Part shown: positions 10,377 to 18,000 of the stretch, piece after piece
How the letters are laid out: each line of letters opens with the position of its first letter
How positions within the stretch are numbered: position 1 is the stretch's first letter
Source: Schaalia canis
GTDB lineage: Bacteria; Actinomycetota; Actinomycetes; Actinomycetales; Actinomycetaceae
Assembly (NCBI RefSeq): GCF_003858455.1
Contig: NZ_RQZF01000011.1
Span: 1-64,000, forward strand
Direction of reading: 5' to 3'
DNA length: 64,000 nt
Translations under genes and position numbers: made by a program
Notes under the pieces: model-generated
Seen by the model: only the letters and a program-made list of their open reading frames with translations
What the model was told of the DNA's origin: nothing
Databases searched by the model: none

Positions 10377-11666
10377 ATGACACGACGAACTCTGACAATG
10401 AGCCTTGTCGCCCTCGCGGCTGCAACCAGCGTGACTCTGGCCGCGTGTGGTGGCGGCACAGCACCCACATCCTCAGCATCAGGCAACACGGCAGACGGAA
10501 AGGTCCACCTCGTGTGGGATATGTGGGCCAGCGGAGCCGAGGAAGTCGAATGGCTTGAAAAGACCGCCGAAATCGCCCGAGAGAAAAATCCCGATGTGTC
10601 CATTGAGCTGCGCACCTCTGGCTGGGAAGACTACTTCACGAAACTGACAGCAAATATGTCATCGGGGAATGTTTCGTGCCTGACCTCCATGAATGGCCAG
10701 CGCGTCAGTGCTTTCCATCAGGCGCTCTCACCCTTGAGTGAGGAGGACCTCAAGATCGCAGGCATCAGTGAGGATGATTTCGCTGAGGGAGCTTTCGAGA
10801 TCCTCAGCCATGATGGCAAACTCTACGGTATTCCCTACGATGTCGCTGCCATGCTCATGTTCTACAACAAGGACATGGTGGCTGAAGCGGGTATCGAGGC
10901 CCCCAAGGGCGGGTGGAGTTTCGACGAGTTCCTCTCAACGGCGAAGGCTCTCACGAACGAGAAACACAAGGGCTTTGGCATAGCTTTGGGTGAATACCAG
11001 TGGCTGGCTATGCCGATCGCGATGTCCGGTCTGCAACCCGTCAACGAGGACGGCAAGCTAGACCTGACAAACCCGAAATTCCTTGAAGCCGCCGAATGGT
11101 ACGCCAACCTGGTCACGAAGGAGAAGGTTGCCGATCCTGCACCATCAGCGTCGGAAACAGCCTGGGGCGAGGAGCAATTCCTCGCGGGAAATGTTGGTAT
11201 GGCAATCGCTGGTACCTGGAACGCCCGCAAGAACTACACCAACGAAGCTGGTTTTACAGCTGGAGCTACTCGTTTGCCTCAGGGGCAGGCGGGACCGTTG
11301 GGTTTGGTGCTTGGCTCTGGTTTCGGTATTGGTTCGTCCTGTGAGGGGGCTGAGCGTGAAGCGGCTTTGAAGGTCCTGGGTGCCCTTGTGTCCAAGGAAG
11401 CTCAAGATCACATGGCTCATGTCGGGCGCTCGTATCCGGCGCTGAAGGCCTCGCAAGATCATTATTTCGACTCCTTCCCCGAAGACATCCGCGAGGAAGT
11501 GAAGGTTGCCTTTGACGAGGCATTCAAGGGTGTTGTTGGCCAGCGTTCCACAGGAACCTGGCCGCAATTGACCGAATACCTCACCCCTAACCTTGTGCCT
11601 GTCTACACCGGGGACGCCCAGATGAAGGACGTTCTCGAAGCAGGGCAGAAACAGTTCGGGAACTGA
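10377..11666 (+). CDS. Extracellular sugar-binding lipoprotein (SBP family 1)
   Basis: 429 residues with a lipoprotein signal peptide (basic start, hydrophobic core, lipobox LAAC with Cys24) and a family 1 solute-binding fold typical of carbohydrate ABC importers: WDMWASGAEE, then YGIPYDVAAMLMFYNKDM near residues 143-160. It should capture an oligosaccharide outside the membrane. It lies 55 bases after the fucosidase, so a fucosylated glycan is the natural guess. No permease or ATPase genes are beside it, which is unusual because these usually form one operon; it must share membrane parts encoded elsewhere. The start is ATG 10377. Confidence 0.88.
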   Translation: MTRRTLTMSLVALAAATSVTLAACGGGTAPTSSASGNTADGKVHLVWDMWASGAEEVEWLEKTAEIAREKNPDVSIELRTSGWEDYFTKLTANMSSGNVSCLTSMNGQRVSAFHQALSPLSEEDLKIAGISEDDFAEGAFEILSHDGKLYGIPYDVAAMLMFYNKDMVAEAGIEAPKGGWSFDEFLSTAKALTNEKHKGFGIALGEYQWLAMPIAMSGLQPVNEDGKLDLTNPKFLEAAEWYANLVTKEKVADPAPSASETAWGEEQFLAGNVGMAIAGTWNARKNYTNEAGFTAGATRLPQGQAGPLGLVLGSGFGIGSSCEGAEREAALKVLGALVSKEAQDHMAHVGRSYPALKASQDHYFDSFPEDIREEVKVAFDEAFKGVVGQRSTGTWPQLTEYLTPNLVPVYTGDAQMKDVLEAGQKQFGN

Positions 11667-11722
11667 GTGAATCACAGGTAGAGTTCCGCAGAAACGCTCG
11701 TCTCTGCCAATAGAATCGAAGA

Positions 11723-11766
11723 AGCCCCGCAGGCCATGATGAAGCATGGTCATTGCCTGCGGGGCT
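11723..11766 (+). terminator. Terminator of the fucosidase/SBP unit
   Basis: A perfect 12-bp stem AGCCCCGCAGGC (11723-11734) with its complement at 11755-11766; the 20-nt loop can pair further (CCATG/CATGG). Confidence 0.85.
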
Positions 11767-11896
11767 CATCTATATGCCGCTGACAATGAAAAATCATGAA
11801 GACACAGAGGAAAAAATTATCTATATTTTTGCAGATCGTGATTAGATAGAACAGGTCGCGAAAGAGGCGTGGCCGTTTTAGACACATGGAGCTGCA

Positions 11897-12994
11897 ATGG
11901 AGTTCACCGATGCACTAACTTTGCTGGCTGGCAAAGTTAAAGATCATGCGGATTCGCTTCAAACCGAAGAAGCAACGAAAAACGCACTCATCATGCCGTT
12001 CATCTCAAACGTGCTCGGCTACGACGTATTCAATCCTCAAGAGGTAATCCCAGAGTACACCGCTGACGTTGGTATTAAGCGCGGCGAGAAAATTGACTAC
12101 GCCATCATGACTTCCGGCGAGATGCAGATTCTCATCGAATGTAAGGCGGCTAGTGTGGCGCTTAAACTCGAGCATGCCTCTCAGCTCTACAGATACTTCG
12201 GTGTGACTTCAGCGCGCATTGCAGTCCTGACTAATGGCAAGGTATGGAACTTCTATACCGATCTTGACGCCCCGAACAAGATGGATAGTAAGCCCTTTCT
12301 TGTACTAGATCTCGAAGACATCGATGAGACAATTCTTCCTGACTTGCGCAAGCTGACGAAAGATCGCTTTGACCTATCCTCTGTTATTAATGCGGCCGAA
12401 GAGCTGAAGTACCTAGGTGCGCTTCGCCGAAACATCGCTAATGAGTTCAAGGAACCGTCACCAGAATTTGTGCGTTTTTGGGTGAGTCGAGTGTACGAGG
12501 GACGATGCACACAGGCAATCCAAGAGAAGTTTACGAGCCTTGTCGAGAAGGCGCTTCGTCAGTACCTTAGTGAGCGAATCAATGACCGACTCAAGACAGC
12601 ACTTGGCGCTGACGAGAATGTTGTTCTCTCCATGGCTCCAAATGACGAAGAAGCTGAACCCGAGAGTTCTCCTGAGGAGCAGGAGATCACCAACGTATCC
12701 GACGTGGTTACGACGGAGGAAGAGCTTCATGCCTTCCGCATTATCAAGGCCATTGCATGCGCGGAACTTGATCCTGCTCGTATTGGGTACCGAGATGCCA
12801 AGTCATACTTCACGGTTCTTGCCGACGACAACAACCGTAAGCCCATTTTGCGTTGCTACTTCAACGCAAAGAGTACGAAGTGGATCGCATTCCTCGACGA
12901 GGAACGAAACATGACACGAGTAGATATCGACGGAGTAGAAGACCTCTACCTTTACGTTGATCAGATCCGCGAAGCCGCGAAGCGTTATGCCTAG
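11897..12994 (+). CDS. Lone HsdR N-terminal-like PD-(D/E)xK nuclease-fold protein
   Basis: 365 residues. The first 160 resemble the N-terminal nuclease domain of type I restriction R subunits: NALIMPFISNVLGYDVFNP (about 29-47), then Asp67 in KIDYAI and Glu81-Cys-Lys83 in ILIECKA, which together form a PD-(D/E)xK active site. The rest is acidic and alpha-helical, with no helicase motor and no methylase or specificity subunit nearby. Such stand-alone proteins are annotated as predicted restriction endonucleases, but their role is not established; defence or nucleic acid turnover are possible. The upstream 130 bases and the codon use (AAT, GAT, AAA) look more AT-rich than the neighbours, which hints at transfer. 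Confidence 0.75.
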   Translation: MEFTDALTLLAGKVKDHADSLQTEEATKNALIMPFISNVLGYDVFNPQEVIPEYTADVGIKRGEKIDYAIMTSGEMQILIECKAASVALKLEHASQLYRYFGVTSARIAVLTNGKVWNFYTDLDAPNKMDSKPFLVLDLEDIDETILPDLRKLTKDRFDLSSVINAAEELKYLGALRRNIANEFKEPSPEFVRFWVSRVYEGRCTQAIQEKFTSLVEKALRQYLSERINDRLKTALGADENVVLSMAPNDEEAEPESSPEEQEITNVSDVVTTEEELHAFRIIKAIACAELDPARIGYRDAKSYFTVLADDNNRKPILRCYFNAKSTKWIAFLDEERNMTRVDIDGVEDLYLYVDQIREAAKRYA

Positions 12995-13034
12995 ATGGGT
13001 GGGCCTCCTGCCAACAGCAGGAGGCCCACTCATC
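12994..13034. terminator. Strong terminator after the HsdR-N-like gene
   Basis: An 18-bp stem with one G-T wobble (12994-13011 with 13017-13034) and a 5-nt loop starts on the last base of the stop codon. Confidence 0.85.
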
Positions 13035-13090
13035 GTGCGCCCGGCCTTCCTCCTGGATGCAAGGCAATGAAATTTCGTGGCGTGTCTGCC

Positions 13091-13103
13091 TAGACTGGGC
13101 CAA
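13091..13103 (+). promoter_or_regulatory. -10 box of a leaderless hydrolase transcript
   Basis: TAGACT at 13091-13096 is followed by six bases and then ATG 13103. No Shine-Dalgarno sequence is present. Confidence 0.55.
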
Positions 13104-13885
13104 TGACACCTCAGCGGCTACCACTTGCTGTCCACCAGTACGGTCTACCTGAAGGCATTGCGCCACCGATTCTGCTTGTTCACGGACTGACGGAGGCAGG
13201 CACAACCTGGCCTGACGCAGTTGAGCACTGGGGGAGGCGCTTCCACATTATTGCCCCTGACCTTCGAGGCCACGGTGAGTCACCACGTTTCATGCCAGAG
13301 GAACTCTCACACTGCCCTGAGATCATGCGAGATGACCTGCTTGACATTATCCGAACAAGCACCGAACCGGTAATCATTGTCGCGCACTCAATGGGCGCAA
13401 ACCTCGTTCTATCCATTGCGAGCGAACACCCCCAACTTGTGCGCGCCCTCGTTCTTGAGGACCCCGCCAAACCAATGTTTGACGCGCCTCTGGAGGACTT
13501 TGCGCAGGAGACTCTCGCCTTCGTTGAGTCCATGAACAGTGTTACGCAACGCCAGATGGCAGTCGCACGTATGAAGCGCGAAACATCCTGGAGCCAAGCA
13601 GAGATTGACGCGTGGGCCGAATGCAAGCCCCTGGTTGATCGAGGCTACCTGCGCGGTGGTTTAGGGCTCTTGCCCTGCTACACGGAAGACACCTATCAGG
13701 CATTGTCCGTCCCCACACTGCTCATCCTCCCTGAACCGGCGCCCATGGCACCGCAAAGGCAAGCCGTCACCAACCCCCTTGTCCGCTGGGCCATCGTCGA
13801 AAAGGCCGGGCACTGCGTACGCCGCGACCAACCAGAGGCGTACTATTGCGCCGTCGAGGATTTCCTGGCCGATGTCCTCACCTGA
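13103..13885 (+). CDS. Alpha/beta hydrolase-fold protein
   Basis: 260 residues with the classical fold order: LLVHGLTEAGTTW oxyanion-hole strand (about residues 24-36), DLRGHGES, then the nucleophile elbow AHSMGAN near residue 95, and a late EKAGHCVRRDQPEAY containing the catalytic His near residue 238. Serine is the likely nucleophile. The substrate cannot be read from the sequence; esterases, lactonases and thioesterases share this frame. It is transcribed alone between the HsdR-N-like gene and leuB, with a TANNNT box six bases before its ATG and no ribosome-binding site. Confidence 0.85.
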   Translation: MTPQRLPLAVHQYGLPEGIAPPILLVHGLTEAGTTWPDAVEHWGRRFHIIAPDLRGHGESPRFMPEELSHCPEIMRDDLLDIIRTSTEPVIIVAHSMGANLVLSIASEHPQLVRALVLEDPAKPMFDAPLEDFAQETLAFVESMNSVTQRQMAVARMKRETSWSQAEIDAWAECKPLVDRGYLRGGLGLLPCYTEDTYQALSVPTLLILPEPAPMAPQRQAVTNPLVRWAIVEKAGHCVRRDQPEAYYCAVEDFLADVLT

Positions 13886-13924
13886 CACCCGCGCCTGAGG
13901 AAGTCGGCTTCCCGGGTCCACGTC

Positions 13925-13990
13925 TTGGTCGCACTTGGTGGCGGAAAACAGGTCGAAAAAGGCTCCATTCTTGCCACTAGGTGCGACCAA
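13925..13990. repeat. 18-bp inverted repeat upstream of leuB
   Basis: Arms 13925-13942 and 13973-13990 are complementary over 18 positions, two of them G-T wobbles, with a 30-nt loop. The outer ten bases (TTGGTCGCAC) pair perfectly. The loop is long and no T-tract follows, so this is not a standard terminator. It may end the hydrolase mRNA or act as a control element for leuB, which starts 75 bases further on. Confidence 0.6.
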
Positions 13991-14065
13991 ATGTCATCCC
14001 CTTGTACCGTCGCCACATCTCGGACGCTTTCACCAGCCCCTCACAGTCACGCACACAATGGAGGC

Positions 14066-15124
14066 ATGACCACACTTGATGTTGCAGTAATCCCCGGCGA
14101 CGGCATCGGCAAAGAGGTCGTCCCCGAAGGCCTGAAAGTCCTGCGAGCCGCCCTCGACGCTGAAGGCGTTGAACTTGCAACCACCACCTACGATCTGGGC
14201 GCAGAACGCTACCACCGAAGCGGTGACACCCTCACCGACGAGGACCTCGCCGCCATTAAGAAACACCAGGTGATCCTCCTGGGTGCCGTGGGCGACCCGT
14301 CCGTCCCCTCGGGCGTTCTCGAACGCGGACTACTGCTGCGGCTGCGCTTCGACCTCGACCATTACGTCAACCTGCGCCCCTCACGCCACTACCCTGGCGT
14401 GCCCTCCCCCCTGGCCAACCCCGGCACTATTGACTTCGTCGTCGTGCGCGAAGGCACCGAAGGCCCCTACATCGGTAACGGAGGCGTGCTCCGCAAGGAC
14501 ACTCCCCAAGAAATCGCCACCGAGGTTTCCGTCAACACAGCCTTCGGAGTGGAGCGCCTGGTTCGCTACGCCTTTGAAAAAGCCAATGCGCGCCCGCGCA
14601 AAAAACTGACCCTCGTGCATAAGCACAATGTCCTCGTGCACGCCGGCGGCCTGTGGCTACGCACCGTTGAGCGCCTGCACACCGACTACCCCGAGGTCAG
14701 CGTCGACTACTGCCACATTGACGCCGCCACTATCTACATGGTCACTGACCCGGGCCGCTTTGACGTTATCGTCACCGACAACCTTTTTGGCGACATCCTC
14801 ACAGACGAGGCAGGAGCCATCACCGGCGGCATCGGCTTTGCCGCCTCGGGCAATATCAACCCTGATGGCACCTTCCCCTCCATGTTTGAACCCGTTCACG
14901 GCTCTGCCCCCGACATTGCCGGACAAGGCATTGCGGACCCTACGGCCACCGTCGCCTCCGTTGCGCTGCTGCTGGAGCACTGCGGCTACGAGGCCGCCGC
15001 CCGCCGCGTCGAGGCCGCTATCAGCGCTGACATGGATCGCCGCGCCCAAGCCGCCGCTGCCGGAAGGCCGCTGCAGCGGTCAACCTCGCAAATCGGAGAC
15101 GATCTGGTGGCGGCACTGGCCTGA
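14066..15124 (+). CDS. leuB: 3-isopropylmalate dehydrogenase
   Basis: 352 residues. It oxidises and decarboxylates 3-isopropylmalate to 2-oxoisocaproate with NAD, the third leucine-specific step. Recognisable parts are [13 protein letters not shown] at the start, the substrate Arg segment [35 protein letters not shown], the metal ligand region [13 protein letters not shown] and [14 protein letters not shown] for NAD binding. ATG 14066 matches the family start; the frame opens upstream at 13925 but that part is not conserved. GGAGG lies only one base before ATG, and CACAAT sits six bases before it, so translation may be leaderless. leuCD lies 39 kb away. Confidence 0.95.
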   Translation: MTTLDVAVIPGDGIGKEVVPEGLKVLRAALDAEGVELATTTYDLGAERYHRSGDTLTDEDLAAIKKHQVILLGAVGDPSVPSGVLERGLLLRLRFDLDHYVNLRPSRHYPGVPSPLANPGTIDFVVVREGTEGPYIGNGGVLRKDTPQEIATEVSVNTAFGVERLVRYAFEKANARPRKKLTLVHKHNVLVHAGGLWLRTVERLHTDYPEVSVDYCHIDAATIYMVTDPGRFDVIVTDNLFGDILTDEAGAITGGIGFAASGNINPDGTFPSMFEPVHGSAPDIAGQGIADPTATVASVALLLEHCGYEAAARRVEAAISADMDRRAQAAAAGRPLQRSTSQIGDDLVAALA

Positions 15125-15160
15125 AAGGCGCATTTCTGCCGCTACCAACACCTACCCCCG

Positions 15161-15190
15161 CCCGCCTGCCAGAGGAAGAGGCAGGCGGGG
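15161..15190 (+). terminator. Terminator of leuB
   Basis: CCCGCCTGCC (15161-15170) pairs perfectly with GGCAGGCGGG across a 9-nt A/G loop; outer CTACCCCC and GGTAG bases extend it with a bulge. Confidence 0.8.
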
Positions 15191-15208
15191 GTAGATGCCA
15201 TTCAGGGG

Positions 15209-15221
15209 TATACTTTTGGGT
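15209..15221 (+). promoter_or_regulatory. -10 box of the thiamine-controlled operon
   Basis: TATACT at 15209-15214 is close to the consensus. The predicted start, about 15221, is the first base of the riboswitch. Confidence 0.55.
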
Positions 15222-15308
15222 GCACGGGAGCCTCACGTAGAGGCTGAGAGGGAGGTAGCGCCTCCGACCGGTGAACCTGATCTGGGTCATGCCAGCGAAG
15301 GGACGCAC
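15219..15308 (+). promoter_or_regulatory. TPP riboswitch (THI element)
   Basis: The conserved blocks appear in order and spacing: GGGAGCC near 15226, GGCTGAGAGGG at 15242-15252, ACCTGATC near 15275, then GGGTCATGCCAGCGAAGGGA ending near 15303. These form the pyrimidine-sensing and pyrophosphate-sensing arms that bind thiamine pyrophosphate. Downstream, TCCGTGC (15331-15337) pairs with GCACGGA (15352-15358), and GCGCC (15373-15377) with GGCGC (15388-15392) just before the ribosome site of the first gene. No terminator with a T-tract is seen, so control of translation is more likely. It should lower expression of the next two genes when TPP is high. Confidence 0.93.
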
Positions 15309-15415
15309 TGCCACACTCCCACGGGAGCCTTCCGTGCATATGGATAACAAGGCACGGATGACACGGTTCCATGCGCCGAGCCCACAAGGCGCGGTGGCGG
15401 TGAGGAGACAGGCAG

Positions 15416-16750
15416 ATGACCGACCCCAATCACGCATGCGGTGCGCAGCAAAGAAGGGACGAAAAGCCGAAAGGGACTGCATCTGACACTGCCCAATCTG
15501 ACAGTGCCGCATCTGGCGGTGCCACATCTGGCGGCGCCCCATCTGACGGCACTTCGGATGGCACCGCATCATCTGAGGTTGAAGAGGCCCGCACCCTCGA
15601 TCTGTCCCCAGTGTGGGCGCCGATCACCATTGAGGACGCTCAACGAGTGTGCGCTGAACTCTCCGTTCCCGCCCACGCCACCACGATCCTGAGCATCTCC
15701 ACCCGGCCCACCGCTGCGGCCTCGCTCATTGACACCGACCGCGGGCCACTCTTCCTCAAACGCTACGCGGCCAGTGCCGTCAGCTCCGAGCACCTGACCG
15801 CCACCCACCACTATGTCAACCACCTGGCTGCCAACGGCCTACCCACCCCACCTTTCCACACCTTTGCCAATGGAGGCACAGTATGGGCTGAGGGGGAGGC
15901 GCTGTGGGAGGCCTGCGAGGGTGCTCGCGGAGAAGACCGCTATCGCGACACCCACTCCTGGCTACCACCACGCAGTTGTGATGAGGCCCGCGACATCGGG
16001 CGGCAATGTGCGCGCATTGCCCTGCTGAGCGCCGACTATAAGGCGCCCCGCACTGCTCCTGCGGTCTACCAATCGCGCTTTGACCTCTTCGCTGGTGGAG
16101 CACAAACACTTGACGAGCGGATGGAGGCGTGGATTGAACAACGTCCGCACGTTGCCGACTTCTTCCGTGAACGCGGGGTAGATATACGCGCACTCATTGA
16201 GCGGCATCGCCCTCACGTTGCCCACATTGACGCAATTCTTGGCAAACATGGGGAGCCTGTGCCGACCACCTGGACTCACGGTGATCTTCACTGTTCCAAC
16301 CTCATGTGGGAGCAGGGCTCCACCAATGCCGAGAGCATTATCGACTTCGGGCTGGCCGACCGGAACTGGAGCGTCTACGACCTGGCTGTCGCCATTGAAC
16401 GAAACGCCTTCCTTTGGCTAGAAATCGGTGAAGGAAACCTTGAGGCCGTCCGTCGCGACGTTGCTCAGGCAATCATCGACGGCTATGAAAGCCTGCGCCC
16501 ACTGAACAGCCTTGAGCGGGCACTCCTGCCCGCCATCATGCCGCTGGTGCAGGCAGAAGCAGCACTGAATTGGATCAGCTACCAGTGGGGGACTTTGCGC
16601 AATGCACAGGCCGCCACTTGGAGCCTGGAGGTCTTTTTTGGCGCGCACACTCGCTGGTTTGACACCACAGAAGGACAGTCTTTTACGCAATGGTTGGGCA
16701 GCATCATGGCCGACGAGAAACCGCGCCCCACCGACACCAGCCCCCGCTGA
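15416..16750 (+). CDS. APH-fold phosphotransferase under TPP control; possible thiamine-pathway kinase
   Basis: 444 residues. Residues 1-60 are low-complexity Ser/Gly/Thr/Asp, encoded by a 15-bp tandem repeat. The kinase part has Lys115 in LFLKRYA, catalytic HGDLHCSN at 288-295 and metal-binding DFGLAD at 310-315, all intact. APH-fold kinases act on aminoglycosides, choline, homoserine or thiamine. The TPP riboswitch directly upstream makes thiamine, its pyrimidine (HMP) or its thiazole the likely substrate, which is inference. ATG 15416 has GAGGAG eight bases upstream. It is first of a two-gene unit with the THI5-like gene. Confidence 0.8.
   Translation: MTDPNHACGAQQRRDEKPKGTASDTAQSDSAASGGATSGGAPSDGTSDGTASSEVEEARTLDLSPVWAPITIEDAQRVCAELSVPAHATTILSISTRPTAAASLIDTDRGPLFLKRYAASAVSSEHLTATHHYVNHLAANGLPTPPFHTFANGGTVWAEGEALWEACEGARGEDRYRDTHSWLPPRSCDEARDIGRQCARIALLSADYKAPRTAPAVYQSRFDLFAGGAQTLDERMEAWIEQRPHVADFFRERGVDIRALIERHRPHVAHIDAILGKHGEPVPTTWTHGDLHCSNLMWEQGSTNAESIIDFGLADRNWSVYDLAVAIERNAFLWLEIGEGNLEAVRRDVAQAIIDGYESLRPLNSLERALLPAIMPLVQAEAALNWISYQWGTLRNAQAATWSLEVFFGAHTRWFDTTEGQSFTQWLGSIMADEKPRPTDTSPR
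15481..15555 (+). repeat. 15-bp coding tandem repeat
   Basis: Five units of 15 bp, each starting ATCTG, run from 15481 to 15555, with a degenerate sixth unit to 15570. Each encodes a Ser-(Asp/Gly)-x-Ala/Thr-x block in the N-terminal tail of the kinase. Whole codons per unit mean that copy-number change would not break the frame. Confidence 0.8.
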
Positions 16751-16852
16751 CGACATTGCCTCCGCTCACGCCTCAACCGACAAGGCATGCTGACCGCGCA
16801 CTGTCGAAGCACCCACAGTTTCCCCTCAAAACTCCACGGAAAGGTTGAACCC

Positions 16853-17767
16853 ATGAGCGTCACACGCGTACGCCTCGAATACGTCCACCCCTGGCCCAAT
16901 CATGCCGGCCTCTTCCTCGCTCGAAAAAAGGGCTTCTTTGCCGCCGAAGGCCTGGACGTGGAACTGATTTCGGATGGCTGGGATCGAGGGGACGCTGCCG
17001 CCCTTCTGGCCCGCAACGAGTACCACGTTGCATCACTGCGTTTGGGACAACTTCTCGAATCGCGCCTGACCGGCACACCGTTCGTTGCCGTCGCCACTCT
17101 TAACCAACGGCAACTCGGTGCTGTCATCACCACTCTGCAGACCGGAATCCGCCGCTTTGCTGATTTGGAAGGCAAAACGGTGGCAATCCCACCCGTTGAT
17201 CGTCTCATCCGCGAACTCCAACAGGCCGTCGAAGCCGACGGCGGAGACTTCTCAAAGGTGAGCGTCCTTGATCCGGGCAGTGGCGTGTGGGAACCGGACA
17301 TCCGCGCTGTTGAGCAGGGACACTGGGATGCCATTATTAACGTGCGCGCCTGGGAGCCCTTCCAAGGCAATACCGCTCCCGAGGACGTTGTCATCCTTGA
17401 CTTTGATGCGGTGAAGGTTGCGCCACATCATTCCTACTTCCTGTGCGTGCGCGAAGACCTGCTAGAACGCAACCCGGAGTTCGTTCGTCATTTCCTGGCG
17501 GCAGCGGCTAAGGGGTATCACGCAGCCATGGCTGACGAGGACGCCGCCGTGGACGCGATGACGGTGCCGATGTGCCACATTGATCCGGCAGTTCTGCGCG
17601 CCTCAGTGCGTGAAATCCGCGATTCGTGGTTCACCCCTGAGGGGCGCTGGGGTGAGATTCAGGAAGAACTGGTGAACGGCTACACCACATGGATGCTTGA
17701 AGGTGACTTCTTTGACGCACCAGTTGGTGATACCGCCGGAGCCTGGACCAATGATCTGCTGCCCTGA
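16853..17767 (+). CDS. NMT1/THI5-like protein without signal peptide, TPP riboswitch operon
   Basis: 304 residues with the periplasmic-binding fold of the NMT1/THI5 family: WPNHAGLFLARKKGFFAAEGL at 14-34 (given here at most in part), then a two-lobe domain ending with TAGAWTNDLLP. Relatives include the HMP-precursor-binding protein ThiY and the yeast HMP-P synthase THI5. There is no signal peptide or lipobox at ATG 16853 (GGAAAGG eight bases before), no ABC permease beside it, and the Cys-rich CCCFC motif of THI5 is not seen. It is therefore either a cytoplasmic binder of a thiamine precursor or a new role within the pathway. Riboswitch control supports thiamine. Confidence 0.78.
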   Translation: MSVTRVRLEYVHPWPNHAGLFLARKKGFFAAEGLDVELISDGWDRGDAAALLARNEYHVASLRLGQLLESRLTGTPFVAVATLNQRQLGAVITTLQTGIRRFADLEGKTVAIPPVDRLIRELQQAVEADGGDFSKVSVLDPGSGVWEPDIRAVEQGHWDAIINVRAWEPFQGNTAPEDVVILDFDAVKVAPHHSYFLCVREDLLERNPEFVRHFLAAAAKGYHAAMADEDAAVDAMTVPMCHIDPAVLRASVREIRDSWFTPEGRWGEIQEELVNGYTTWMLEGDFFDAPVGDTAGAWTNDLLP

Positions 17768-17782
17768 GTGTTCGTCACCTAC

Positions 17783-17815
17783 GGGTGTGCGTTTCACGCC
17801 GTGAAACGCACACCC
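17783..17815 (+). terminator. Terminator of the thiamine-controlled operon
   Basis: A perfect 15-bp stem (17783-17797 with 17801-17815) and a 3-nt loop. Confidence 0.88.
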
Positions 17816-17912
17816 TGGGCAGAGACTGGCCTTATCTCCCACGCAAAGCAGCATCCCACCACACTTCTAGGGGTCTACATCTTAGGAAGAGTGTGAAAGG
17901 GTCACATGCCGG

Positions 17913-17946
17913 ATAGGCCTCAATTCGCCTGTGGATTGGGGCCTAT
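17913..17946 (+). promoter_or_regulatory. Hairpin in the ilvE leader region
   Basis: ATAGGCCTCAAT (17913-17924) pairs with ATTGGGGCCTAT (17935-17946) with one wobble; the loop is 10 nt and TTCTT follows. It lies 55 bases before ilvE. It could be an attenuator or a weak second terminator. I find no convincing leader peptide upstream of it. Confidence 0.5.
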
Positions 17947-18000
17947 TCTTAGTGCAGTATCTGTCAGTTATGCGCTCCGCACCTCTGAGGAGGACCTCCA

